Of a stretch of DNA of 64,000 nt, positions 49,873 through 61,990 are shown piece by piece. Each line of letters opens with the position of its first letter. The stretch's first letter is position 1. Origin of the DNA: Stichopus chloronotus (lineage: Eukaryota; Echinodermata; Holothuroidea; Aspidochirotida; Stichopodidae); assembly GCA_021234535.1 (NCBI GenBank), contig CM037842.1, forward strand, positions 5,870,203-5,934,202, read 5' to 3'. The notes beneath the pieces were generated by a model. It was not told where the DNA came from, searched no databases, and saw only the letters and a list, made by a program, of their open reading frames with translations. The translations under genes and the position numbers were made by a program.

Positions 49873-51690
49873 CTTACGTTTCTTTCTCATCAATCCCTTG
49901 AAACCAGCTTGGATTTGAACGGCAGCTTTCTGAACCTCTGGGTCATTCAGATCAATGTCAACCTCTTCATCTTCACCTTTGACCCCTGGACCCAATTTAT
50001 TGGTACCAGAAGAATTATTTTCACCTATCTCTCCAGCTGAAGGAGCTGTCCCCTTGGCTAATTCTCCCTGCTCATTAGGCTCCAGTTTGCCTTTTTTTAC
50101 GGTATGGTTAGGATTCCTGTCACCAGGTTTGAACCTTCTATTTTTAAATCCTGCCTGGATTTTTAGTGCTGCATTTTCAACTTCCGGGTCATTTAAGTCA
50201 ATATCAATTACCTCCTGGATAGGTACTGGATTCTTGCTATCTACAACATATGTTTTATTACTTGAGATTTCTTTACTTGCAGCAGATATATCGTCACTTG
50301 ACTGCTTTGGTGTTTTCTTTTTAAACTTTCCCTTAAAGCTACTCTGAATTTTCTTGGCAGCTTTCTCAACCTCTGGATCGTTTAAATCTATGTCAATCTC
50401 ATCTTCTTTGTGACTATTCTCTGTTTTTATATTTTCATTTTGATTGGCCTGGACCTCATTCTTCTCTGCTCCTGCATTTTTCTTTTTAAACTTCCCTTTA
50501 AAACTACTCTGAATTTTCTTTGCAGCTCTCTCAACCTCTGGATCATTTAAATCTATGTCTATCTCTTCTTCCTCTTCTTTGTGACCCTTCCCCTCTTTCA
50601 GCAAAATATTTTGATCGGCTTGTGACTCTTTCTCTACTTGTTTCACATTTTTCTTTTTAAACTTTCCCTTGAAGCTATTTTGAATTTTCTTAGCAGCTTT
50701 CTCAACCTCTGGATCATTTAAATCGATGTCGATCTCTTCGACACTACCAGACATATTTGATTTCCCTTTACCTTCCGTCTTTACATCAACAGTTGTTTTG
50801 ACAGGATGGTTCTTTTTGAATCTTCCCTTAAAGCTGCTCTGAATTTTCAAAGCTGCTTTCTCTACCTCTGGGTCCTTCAGATCAATGTCGATTACCTCAT
50901 CTTTTGCTTTGTTGTCAGAGTTCTGACCACCAGAATAAGAATTCATATTATTTTTGTTCTGTTGGTCATTATTTCCATTGGCTATATCAGATGATACCCC
51001 CTTTGCTTTTGTTCTTTCATACCTTCTTTGGTTGTAGTCTCTCATCACTATCCTGTCATTACCTCTCCCAACTTTGACCTGATTTCTCCCACCTTTGACC
51101 TGATTTCTCCCATCGTTGACCTCGTTGCCCCCACCTTTCTCTGGCAAATGACCATCATTTCTGTCATGGATAAGGGTTGTTGCTTGCTTAGGTATGTGTT
51201 TACCGACACCCTCTTCATGGGAGGAAACACCTTGTTGATCGTAGGCCTGAGAAGTTAACGACCTACTCCTACTAGCCTGAGAGGTGAGCACTTTTCCAGG
51301 GACAATGTTCACAGATTTGCTGAAAATTCTCTTTTCCCTTTGAGCATTTTGGTCTTTTATTTGACTGGATTCTTCAGCTGTATTGTAGTGATCAGCTGCA
51401 ATGTCCAATTTCATGAAGGCGACGCCACTCCCCTCAGCTTTGTCATCAGTTTTGTTATTCTTCGTCATCCTAGTTCCACCTGCCCCCTCACACTCTGATC
51501 CCCATGTGGCAGACCCTAATTTGTCTTGCATTTTCTTTCTTGGTTCTATAATGACTTGTTTTCCACTTCCTTTATTCCTTCTTTTAAAACCTTTTTGTAT
51601 TTTGAGGGCAGCATCTCTGACCTCTGGGTCACTGAGGTCAATATCGATGACCTCTTCTTTTTCGCTTCCATTTGAGTGTTTTATGTTTGG
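49873..51690 (-). CDS. Multi-IQ protein, main exon with seven acidic-IQ repeats
   Basis: This 1818-nt exon (606 codons, phase 0 at both ends; acceptor 'gttttatatttcag', donor 'CGTAAG|GTGAAT') carries seven copies of an acidic-IQ module. Each has '(E/D)(E/V)IDIDL.DPEV..AA.KIQ..FK' followed by basic 'GKFKKK' or similar. Copies three to five are the most alike, suggesting recent internal duplication. Linkers of 25-170 residues between modules are Lys/Glu/Asn-rich and look disordered, including a Gln/Asn/Arg-rich stretch with the tandem 'NQVKGGRNQVKVGR'. By analogy with PEP-19 and neurogranin, each module should bind one calmodulin, so this exon alone could hold seven. No catalytic domain is present. 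Confidence 0.9.
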
Positions 51691-53041
51691 CTGAAATATA
51701 AAACAGGGGTGTAAAGAATGTAGCATTGTTGTCATTAATTTCACAAAACATGTTAAACAATATTGTAACTCAAAGTACATGTTTCATGAGCACAAATTTC
51801 TCCTTCAATCAGCCCAACCAACCACCCATCCACAAACTCACCCATCAACTCACCAACTCATCTAAGGATAACAGCAAGATACACTAATGTAAAAACAGCT
51901 GCTTGAAATATGAAGTAAAAAGAATCAGAAAAAGCTATATTTAAAAGATCGAATACACCGTCTCCTTGAAGGTGAATTACAACAACCAATTCTATCAGTG
52001 ATGGACAGAGTGGATTGACTTGCACCTTGATTTCACTCTTGTTGCTATTGATGAAGAAAAAATACATCTCACATCCTTTTTGCGGCTGACCTAAAACTAA
52101 GACAATGCAACCTGAACGGGTTTATCTGTTGTAAAAATGAACACTGGCTTCAATACAAATGCTTCTGTGAGAAAAATAATTGCACCATGCATCAGTACAA
52201 GCTCAAGAGATACAATAGTTATTCAGCAGTTTCGCAACACAAGAAAGTAAAGAAAATGTGGCTATGGAGAAAATGCAACAAAACGGATCAAAGGCTGAGA
52301 TAAACGTTCAATGCAGTATAAAAATTTAAATATTTGAGGAACCAATGAGAAGTAAACTAACATTTGAAAGAATACAACTGTACCTTTGGAATCTTAATGA
52401 TATATATTGACACACTGATGTGAATGCTGTTTCATTCAAACCAAATGTGGAAATCTGTTTTCTTAAGAGTGCTGAAATAATGGTTGGGATGAAAATTTAA
52501 TCATTCATAATTAGTGGCTGCATGGATTGGAAAGTGCAAGTCGGTCAGGTACCCGAAAGGATAACTTCTGTTAGGCTGCAAGTGTCTTGTGAAGTCATAG
52601 TATAACATTTTCTGTTGCACATTAACATAGCACCGTGTGTCTCACACGTATGGGCATGAGCATGAAGTGTTCTTTAGATACATATATGTTGAATTTTGCC
52701 ACATGTACAATGTACATTACTGAAACTTTGGATCCAGGTACTGTTGCAATTTCACAACCGCATCAAATCATCCTCGTTCAGGTATGACGGTACCCAATGC
52801 AAACAGTAACCATAATGCTTGACATCCCAAAAGAATAATCAAGTCAAAAACACGGTGTTTGTTAGTCACAACAAGAATTCTCAACCCCATCAATATTAAA
52901 TACAAACACAGGTTGATTATAAGAAAATGCCAAAAAGGGCCAAAGTTGCTTGAAAATAACTGCCATCAAATACTGAAAACTGGTAGATGTCCAACTGGGA
53001 ACAGTAACAGCAGAAGATAACTCAATACCACTCAAGATTAC
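51691..53041. other. Intron of the multi-IQ gene
   Basis: This is a 1.35-kb intron. The donor 'CAAGAG|GTAATC' is at its 53041 side and the acceptor 'atatttcag' at its 51691 side. No further exon was seen. The open frame continuing past 53042 is intron read-through. Confidence 0.65.
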
Positions 53042-56000
53042 CTCTTGATTGCTCATTATCTCATCCACCAATAGTGGAATGACATGACCACCATTGTCAG
53101 ATGTATCTCCATTTTGGTGCACCGATTTGTCAGGTACTTCCATCTCTAGTTCTGTATCATGATCAACAACAGTCACTAGATTATCACTGCCAGAGATAAC
53201 ACTAAAGCTGCCAGTTTACACTCATTGCCTCCTGGATGACAGCAGATGGGACACTGACAGAACTCTCTTCCTCTACACCTTGATCACCTTCATGAACGAG
53301 TAATTCCGACTCCTGTGTTGGATGGTTCCCAGAACTGTCAGGATCAACGACAGCCTCTTGAATATCACTACCAGCTGTATGACTGAAGCTGCCACTATGA
53401 GTGATCGCCTCCTGGATGGTTGCAGAAGGGACTCCACCACTACCAGACAAGTTGTATCCATCTTGGTCCACTTCCTGATCAGGTTCTACTTCATCAGCTT
53501 CTTGCTTCGGAAGATTTCCAGAAACGTCATTATCATCAACAGTCTTAAGACTAGATTCTTCAGCAGCACTACCGAGGCTGTCATCACTGCTACTTGCCTC
53601 CTGTATAATTAGAGAAGGAACAGGGCCAATGCCAGCTACCTCTTTGTACACCTCTTGGTCTACTCCCTGATTAGGTATTTCATCAGCTTCTTGCATCAGA
53701 TGATTTCCAGAGATGTCAGTACCAACAACAGCCTCAAGACTTGCTCTACCTGTGTTACTACTGGGGTTGTCATCACAGCTGCTGGCCTCCTGTTGAGCAA
53801 GAACACTGCCAGAAACCACTTTTTCATCCCCCTGGTCCTCCTCTTTGTCAACCTCTTGGTCCACTCTCTGATCTGATACTTCAATCTCTTGTGGTGGATG
53901 GTTTCCAAAAGAGTCAGGATCTACGACTTCCTCTTGAATATCACTACCAGCGGAATGACTGAAACTGTTGTTATGGCTGTTGGTCTCCTTGAATTCTAGA
54001 AATGGTGGAGGGCCATCACCAGTTACCGTTTCATCCACATCTTGGTCCACTCCCTTATCAGGTTCAGAGTGTCTGCTACGAGAGAGACCAGTGCCATTCT
54101 GTTCTTGATCTTCAGATCTATGATATTCTGCAGATCTAGAGTCTTCACTTTCCTTCCCATCTGCTTTCTGCTCACCATCAGAAAAATTGTTGCCACCAGG
54201 AATTTCAACATTGTTTTGCACAGAATCTAGTAGGATACCTTTTGAAATATTTTGTCCTATGCAACGATCTGACTCTCTGACCTCTAGAGCAATAGTTGTG
54301 GGCTGTGTTCCTTCATCATTTAGTCCGTCAAAATCTTCTACATCTCCTTTCAATAACCCCTGTCCTTCATCTGCAGCTGAATGTTGTAGTGTATCACTCG
54401 ATGGGCTCTGAATATCACTTTCTAGTTTATCTCCTTCCATGCATGGTTTTTCATCAGTGCTGTCACTTGTTGGTATCTGTCCTTCATCTGCAGCTGTATG
54501 TTGTAGTGTATCCCCCAATGGGCTCTGAATATCACCCTCTGGTTTATCTCCTTCCATGCACGGTTTTTCATCAGTGCTGTCACTTGTTGGTATCTGTCCT
54601 TCACCTGCATCAGAATGTTGTAGTGTATCCCCCAATGGGCTCTGAATATCACCCTCTGGTTTATCTCCTTCCATGCACGGTTTTTCATAAGTGCTGTCAC
54701 TTGTTGGTATCTGTCCTTCACCTGCATCAGAATGTTGTAGTGTATCCCCCAATGGGCTCTGAATATCACCCTCTGGTTTATCTCCTTCCATGCACGGTTT
54801 TTCATCAGTACTGTCACTTGTTGGTATCTGTCCTTCACCTGCATCAGAATGTTGTAGTGTATCCCCCAATGGGCTCTGAATATCACCCTGTGGTTTATCT
54901 CCTTCCATGCACGGTTTTTCATCATTACTGTCACTTGTTGGTATCTGTCCTTCATCTACAGCTGTATGTTGTAGTGTATCCCCCAATGGGCTCTGAATAT
55001 CACTTTCTAGTTTATCTCCTTCCATGCACGGTTTTCCATCAGTGCTGTCACTTGTTGATATTTTGTGTTCAACTGTAAGATCCTCCTCCTCTGCTGCTGC
55101 TGCCAAATCAATCTCTGTTTCTTCATCAGGTTTCTCAGAATCAACTTCCACCCCTTGCACTTCATCTGGTGATGGCTCCACTTCTCTGACCTCATAAAGA
55201 GCTGTTCTGCCCTCTCCTCCTTGGTTAATTGTACCATCATCCAAGATTCCTCTATCATCCTCTCTTACATAACCATCCACATCTTTATCTTCCTTTCTTT
55301 CATCCACAGTGTCTGGTTCCTCTTCCACTGAATCAGTATCCTGCAGTTACACCATCTCTCTCCAACATTTTGCCATCATTCACAACTTCTTTGGATGTCC
55401 CCAGGTCCAAGATGTTATCTTCATTCACTTTGACTGTCCCATTTTCTGCAACATTTGTCTCACTACTCTCGACCTTTACACTTTCACCATTACTGGAGAC
55501 AGCATCTGTGATGATTTCTGTAATATTTCTGACCTCTGCACCTCCATCTACCATTCTGGTTGACTCCACATTTTCATCCTTTAATGGGTACTCCTCTTCC
55601 AGACCAGCTTCAACTGCAGCATCTGATGCCGTTGCTCCTCCACTGTGCACTGTAACATCAGTAGCATTATCTGTCTCTATTGTAGTAGATTCAAGACTTC
55701 CTTCCGCAGCAGTGGTACCTTTGCCAGAGTGAGTGTCATCCAGATCACGGTGGTCACTAGCATCTTCATCAGGTTCTTTATCCACATCTGTACTAGCCAA
55801 TTCTGGTGATACCTTCTGCATATTTTCATCATCGTTTTGCTCAACTGCAAGCTCTTTATTAGATGTAACATTTCCCTTCAAATCTGCAAATGACAGACCT
55901 TTTGACGGGGTAATATCTGGCTCCTGGGTATGCAAAACAACTGCTTCTTTATCTGCTTCTCCATCAGGTAACTTATCTAATACGTTGATTCCATCCACAT

Positions 56001-57012
56001 TTTCATCATCAACCGATGAAATTTTCATCATGTCATTAATTGTATCCTCATCAACATCAGGTCCTGTCTCTTCTTCATCTTTATCTGATACGTCATCTCT
56101 ACTGAGATTGTCTTCTTTCATTTGAGCTTCTCTCACATCAGATACGTCAACATTGGATACTCTGCTACCATCAGACGCACCACGAGGCAGATCATCATTG
56201 GTCTCTGTGACAGTCTCAATTGGTACTTCCTGTGTCTCATCATTTGACATGGGGTCACTTGATTCATCTTCATCTGTTACTCTTACCAAACCATCTTCAT
56301 TTAGAGGTAATTCTCCTTCAGTAACTGTGCTCTTGGTCACATTACTTTCCACAAGCTCAACTGCATCCACTAAGTCATTAACCATGCCTCTAATGATACA
56401 TGTATCTGACACCAACTTGCTGACTGACTCCTTACCCCTCTCCTCATCATCTTTGTCCTCTACTGCAGCTCTCTCTGAGGCTGTGTTCTCTACTGACATT
56501 TCTTGATCGTCAATGCCTGTTTGCACTTCATCAGACTGACAAAGATCTGCCTTTAATTCTGAAGTGACTTTAACTTGTTCTTCTAGATCGTTTTCATCTC
56601 CTCCAAGCAGCATCTGGTTAGTTTCTTCCTCGACATCGTATCTCGTTTCACTGTCTGTCATTTGCACATCATGGTTCCCTTCATCTTTGATGGCACCAGC
56701 AGAACTGACTTCATCTTTGGTCACTCCCTGGTAATCCTCTCCAGTGACTGCATCCTCCTTATTTTCCTGACTTGCTTCAAACATATTCTCTACCCTTTCA
56801 AAGACAGCTTTCAATATGGCAGATACTACGGAGGATTTCTTAGACGTCATTTCTTGGCTGTTTCCACCTTCACCGGTGCTAACAGCTGGACTACTCTCTT
56901 TTGATGAAAGCTCACTTGGTTCTGGTACCTCAGCCACTTCCACAAATAAACTCTGGCTAGTATTCACAACATGATTGGAAGGATGATTGTTAAATCCATC
57001 CAGCGATACTCC
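53042..57012 (-). CDS. Multi-IQ protein, giant acidic exon with tandem repeats (two frame breaks)
   Basis: The acceptor is 'aacatcaaccag' before 57012 and the donor 'CAAGAG|GTAATC' after 53042, both phase 0. The exon encodes about 1,323 Glu/Asp/Ser/Thr/Val-rich residues without an IQ motif. Three blocks appear: an irregular acidic region (to about 55340), six 39-residue repeats (54360-55061), and four or five diverged repeats of about 60-75 residues sharing 'SGNHP.QE', 'DQEVD' and 'IQEA' (53200-54000). The reading frame shifts by +1 twice, between 55336 and 55346 and between 53205 and 53215. The exon length of 3971 minus two equals 3 x 1323, so two single-base insertions exactly restore phase 0. 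No known domain is recognised; the sequence should be largely disordered. Confidence 0.78.
54360..55061 (-). repeat. Six in-frame 117-bp coding tandem repeats
   Basis: Each 39-residue unit reads roughly I(P/S)TSDS..(E/G)KPCMEGDK then '(E/Q)(G/S)DIQSP', 'DTLQH' and '(D/A)EGQ'. Middle copies differ by only one or two residues. Each unit has one Cys. The plus strand also stays open across the array, giving a 260-codon antisense frame that I regard as a by-product. Confidence 0.93.
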
Positions 57013-59247
57013 CTGGTTGATGTTATTAGTGTGAAATGGAATGAGAAATTACACCATAGAATTCTACAAGTGAATCCAAACTATCTACACAAAAGGGGCA
57101 AAAAATTTACATTTGACACAAAATGAGTTAAAGGAAAATGCAGCGTGTGTTTTACAGAAAACAACCATATTTCTAAAACCAATGTTTGTGGACACAGAAT
57201 GACATATTATTCAAACTAAGGAAATACAGTAGCCTACTTTTCAAGAAATAAGTACAGTATCTCACAGCTACAAATTCAGTTATTTGTTGCTCAACAATAA
57301 TTTGTTCCCAAACTTTTCAAAATTCAAATGATGCATCTTCCGTTGCTCATCACATGCATAATGTTTTGAAGAGATGAAGCTTTAGTAGATGTTTTTTTGA
57401 TGAACTGGAATACCTTAACAATGATTAAAACCATTTTTTTTTTTGGCATGCCATGTTGGTACTTTCTAAGCGCTGTATTTCCCCTTAACATTGACTTGGT
57501 GTGAATAATTCACTCAAGATTATCAAAATTATGTGACAAACTAAGACAAAATATAAAAACTGCAGTAACAGTAGGGATCCATATACAACAGTATTTGAAG
57601 AACAATACTGTGAGGTACTTAATACGAGTCACAAACAGGACACAAGAAAATTACCTATTCCCATACAGTAATAGAGCAAAAAGAGCTAATTAACGTAAAA
57701 TACCAGCTAGATCAATTAGTACTTTATCAACTTGTTTCTAACTAACAAACATCACAAGGAGTATGGTCCGCTGACTACTGAAAGTCTTACCACTTTTGTC
57801 AATATCAGTGATAGATTACAGACATGTAAGTACCAAGAAAGATAGACTTAACTATGAAACAAATGAAGTGGTAACATGAGTAGCTCAGGCACACTATTCA
57901 TATCACTGGCACTATGTACCATGAAAGACAGACTTCAAGCTCCAATTTCAAATACCTCAAGTGGCAACAGGAAGTATCAAAATCAGGCTATTCATGTTAC
58001 TAGTACCAAGAAAGACAGACTTCCATTTGTAATACCTTAAGTGGTAATAGAAGAAGTTCATGCAATCTATTCATTTTTCTGGCACATTTTTTCTTGGCAC
58101 ACTGCACATTGAAAGAGAGAACACCGTAGGAGTAGATAACCAACATAGGCTAATCATGTTACCTGGCACTATGAATCAAGAGAGACAGGGTACCTTAACT
58201 GGTAACGGGGGTAGATAAGGCTGGCTTTACATGCTACTGAACTAAGTGACAAGAAACAGACACTTGAATTTGAAATACTGCCAGTGGTAATAGGAGCTGA
58301 TTAGTAACATTAGTACTGGCAAGTTGCAAAAGGACAAAAAGCAGTTAAACTCTACCAACAATGGCATGATTTTGCTTTCCTGTGACTGTGGTGCAGTAGG
58401 ATAATTGCCTTTCATTTAACCTACACTTTGGAATTCACAAGCAGCATTCATGCATGGGCAGTTATCAGCCAGCTTCCATCTAAATAAAGGCACTGGTCTT
58501 CTCAATTAGTAATATTTCTCCTTCTAAATGTAAATGTCCTTCTGCCAAGACTCACTGGCTCATCCCTAACCGTCCTCATTGAGCTAACAAACAGCTCGCA
58601 CAACGCAAAAATACACTAACAGTGTATCACTCAAGAGCAATTTAAGAGGAGATGAAATACGTTCCTCTTAAAATATCTGCCTTCTATATTACACACTACA
58701 GAGAGCTGGATGTTGATGATACCTGAGTGTTGTCAGACGTTTAAATACATCAAAAAGAAAATAAAGAGCCACAATGTCAGGTTTCTATGGCAACTGAAGG
58801 TAGCAAACAAAATGAAAAGAAAGACAGAAATATATCCTCTGCAAGATAAAGATAATCTATGCATATGATAACGGTGTTGTCCTTGGAGTGCCTGCATAAT
58901 ATTTAATATATATTTAGATAACACTGCCATGGTTAAGCATTGAATTTTCCTGTGTCTGAGGTAGAAATATTGAACTAACAGAGTCTAGTGTCCTACAAAT
59001 GATCTTTTCGTAAAAGCTCTTATCGGTTTGTTTGTTTTTTTGTCAAGCATAGGTCCAAACAATACAATATTTGTGGTGAGTGTCAATCTCTCATGTGTCT
59101 TACCCACTATAGCCAGTTTAGGTTCACTCAAAAAAAAAAAAACATCTTGCAGACCCCACTTAAGTTCCCTGGTATCTCCTGGCAGGTTTAAAACATATTC
59201 ACAACAATTTAACCAACAGAAATAATCTATTAAAAATTTATACTCAC
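57013..59247. other. Intron of the multi-IQ gene
   Basis: A 2.2-kb intron between phase-0 exons, containing TTAA MITE copy 2 near its 3' end (57128-57488). The rest has loosely repeated phrases around 57780-58330 such as 'gacagactt.aa', 'taccttaa.tggtaa.ag' and 'aggctatt.atgttactgg', suggesting an old degraded tandem repeat. No exon was seen. Confidence 0.6.
57128..57488. mobile_element. TTAA-flanked MITE, copy 2
   Basis: It is bounded by TTAA at 57128-57131 and 57485-57488, with ends AGGAAAATGCAGCG and CGCTGTATTTCCCC. The interior closely follows copy 1, for example 'accaatgtttgtgga', 'caaacttttcaaaattcaaatgatgcatct', 'catcacatgcata' and 'taacaatgattaaa'. It lies in an intron of the multi-IQ gene in the same orientation as copy 1. 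Confidence 0.8.
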
Positions 59248-59442
59248 CAGTTCTCTCCTGACCATCATACCCTTAAATCCTGCCTGGATTTTAGATGCAG
59301 CTAAATGTAGTTCGGCATGACTGCCAGTGGCAGCGTGACTTAACGACGTTTCACCTGATGTATCGCCAGCAGTAGATGGTGTCAAGTCATCGCTTTCCTG
59401 CTGGTTTAGTTTACTTTCACTAGCTCCCTGAGACTTTAAACC
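59248..59442 (-). CDS. Multi-IQ protein, exon with a divergent IQ motif lacking the acidic block
   Basis: The exon is 195 nt, 65 codons, phase 0 (acceptor 'tctataacacag', donor 'GAACTG|GTGAGT'). It begins GLKSQGASESK, has a Ser/Thr/Asp-rich middle and ends with 'AASKIQAGFKGMMVRREL', a complete IQ core. The preceding 'DIDLxDPEV' is replaced by 'SHAELHLA'. It therefore resembles a conventional IQ motif and may bind calmodulin with different Ca dependence. It is too short of Met starts to show as an ORF of its own; the frame is set by its neighbours. Confidence 0.8.
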
Positions 59443-60355
59443 CTGTGTTATAGAAACACATGTTAGTAGCTTTTAGGGATTAGAAAAGACAGCCAAGCAA
59501 GCAAGGGAGTTAAAAGACCTTTTTTTTTTTTTTTGGCATCTGTTGCAATTAAGCGTGCAATTTTATCACGAAGACAGTGCGGTGTTTGCAAACAGTCCAT
59601 TAAAGAAAACTTTAAGAACACACTCCATCCAGGACTGTCTGATGTGTTAGTTGTCCAGAATCTTTTCTTTTTTTTTTCCTTACTGATTTATAAGCTTAAA
59701 GTTATAGTAGAGAAGTTATTATGTTCAAAGGAGAAAATTAATGGTTTGTGAAAGACATCTTGCCTGCATGGCAAGAACTTCAGCAGAGAAAAGGAAAAGT
59801 TTTCTTAAACAATGGATCACAATAAGCACAAGATTAAACAGAAGAATAATGCCTGGATTCTAGGTAACATTAATATTCAGGTTGGTGGTGCAATGAATGC
59901 AACTAAGAGTGGCTCTAAGCACATCCTCCATGTTCAAATTTCCAGCATTAAACTGTTTTAAACAGACACCATGGACATGTAGTAAACGTGGAAACATGTT
60001 AAATCCAATCTCTACTTGCTATTACAGAAAACCTAGCCAGATTGCAAATTAACATGTACTTTCTACTGGAAAACTTAAAATAGCGTGTTCAACTTATTAC
60101 ACTGCACTGAACAGCACAGCAGAATGGTCCTACTTCAAACCTGAAATTAAACCCCTTTCTACTGATCATCTGAGCAAACAGAAGCACAGAGTTAAGAGTC
60201 TCCCATTCAAGCAATTGATGGCGACAAATGTAGGATCCTGAAGAAAACAGAGAGCCTACCCATTGTTAACTTTACCAAATGTTTGATATTGGTGCATGTT
60301 AGACTGGAGAGCAATGTTAGGGCACAAAACAACGAGACAGATAATAAATACTTGC
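59443..60355. other. Intron with a GC 5' splice site
   Basis: This 0.9-kb intron begins GCAAGT (after GAAGAG at 60356) and ends at 'tataacacag' before 59442. Nothing else is recognised apart from a T-run near 59521. Confidence 0.6.
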
Positions 60356-60547
60356 CTCTTCCTTCAACTTCTTTCTGGTCTGGAATCCTCTGAAGTTTGC
60401 CTGGATTGTTTCGGCAGCTTTTCCAACTTCCGGATCATTAAGGTCAATATCCACCTCTTCCTCTCCTGGGGGTGCCTCCTGCTCTGGAGGAGCAGCCTCC
60501 CCTCCTGCAGCTGCCTCCTGGTCTGCAGGAGCAAGCCTCCTCCGTTG
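60356..60547 (-). CDS. Multi-IQ protein, exon with Ala/Glu linker and one acidic-IQ motif
   Basis: The exon is 192 nt, 64 codons, phase 0. After basic 'QRRRLAPAD' comes an Ala/Glu/Pro-rich linker (EAAAGGEAAPPEQEAPPG). Then follow 'EEEVDIDLNDPEVGKAAETI' and 'QANFRGFQTRKKLKEE'. As at 48049, a TAG acceptor lies four bases upstream of the AAAG acceptor; only AAAG|C preserves phase. The exon ends GAAGAG|GCAAGT, a GC-type donor with otherwise perfect consensus. Confidence 0.83.
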
Positions 60548-61990
60548 CTTTCTACATGAGAAAAAGATAAAGAAGTAAGTAAGACATTTTTTTATAAAAG
60601 TATCCATGAGTGACAGCTTGCAAGATGCTGTAGTAACACATAGATCTTTACCTCCTTCCACATACAACACTGCAGCAGAACAAAAGTTACACATCACATA
60701 TGATATAATAAAATAAATGCTGGTCAGCGCAACCTTGTTTAAAATTAAACAAGCCTTAATGTGGTCATATATCAATGACAATTTCACACCATAAGTTTCA
60801 AAAGTGATAAATCATACTTTGTTCAAAAGCAAATTCTGTGCACTTATCACAATTATATACAATACAGTACTTTCAGATTACTGCTAAAATTATAAATTTT
60901 CAACTGCAAATATTGCAATTTAAAATAATTTATGATTCCACAATTTTTGCTCAGATTACAGACAGTACAAGAAACCAATACATGATTTCACAAATCTTAT
61001 TCAATTCTACAGTGCATGCATTTTCATAAAACAAAGGCCACCTGATTTATTCACATTCAAATTCATTCTTTGATATAAATTGAAGCACAAGAGAAAGTTA
61101 AGCAATAGCTATACAGTTTACTCATCTGCACTGTAATATTAACACAGGTACTCAATGCACTAGACATTAAAAATTAAGAATTTATGTAGCTTTACTTGAA
61201 AGCAGCTGCAAAATCCCAGACAAATATAAAGCTTAATTTCAGCCATGGATGCTTTTGATCCAAATGATAATCTGCAAATGATGGAAGACAGTTTGCCCAA
61301 AACACATCAAAAGATTTGTAGCAAAAGTGTTGAAATAATTTGCATTTCTTGACCTTGAGTTGGAACTGAAAAGAATGCTGCAGCGATTATACTAAAAGCT
61401 TTGGAATTTTACTGACAATTGTGGAGTTTGATTAGAAGTGAACTTAGCATCATCATCAAATGCATAACGACATCCCAGAATGCTTTGCTTCTTTCTCCTT
61501 TCAAACTTGCAAGGGTTCAACCAGGCAAAAGGCCAAAAGAATTCAAAATAAGTATGAACTAAGGTAAATGCATCTGTTCCAAGAAACATTTCTCTTGAGT
61601 GGCTGGGATTCAGTTTAGAACATATTTACTAAGAACTTTATTTAGAACATATTGTTTTTTAGATATTCTACAATTTCACAAAGGCAAAATATGTGATGGC
61701 TACATGCAAAGTACATTTTACTGTACCCTGGTATAGTTACTGAAAACTATCTAAAACAGATGGGATATTCAACTCACAATAGTAGCCAGTGATAAAATCA
61801 CTCTGGCCCAAAAGAACACAACTCATGTGACAAACGCAAAACAGACAAATACCCAAAGATCTGGCAATTAATGTAAACTAGGCCTACTTCAGGATGAAAT
61901 TCTCTTGGTATCCATGGAGACCAAATCTGTCAATAACACACTGCTTTAACATCCATTCCTCACAACTCAATTGCTTGCTCTCAAATGTAC
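60548..61990. other. Intron of the multi-IQ gene
   Basis: A 1.4-kb AT-rich intron between phase-0 exons. No exon, repeat or RNA gene was recognised. Confidence 0.55.

Noticed and set aside
54296..55078. A 260-codon plus-strand frame with repeats
   Set aside because: It is antisense to the 117-bp coding repeats of the multi-IQ gene; period divisible by three keeps it open. The minus frame continues in flanking non-repeat sequence and the plus frame does not.
55336..55349. A tiny intron (GT...AG within 'GTGTAACTGCAG') to explain the first frame break
   Set aside because: Twelve bases is far too short to splice, and removing twelve would not change frame.
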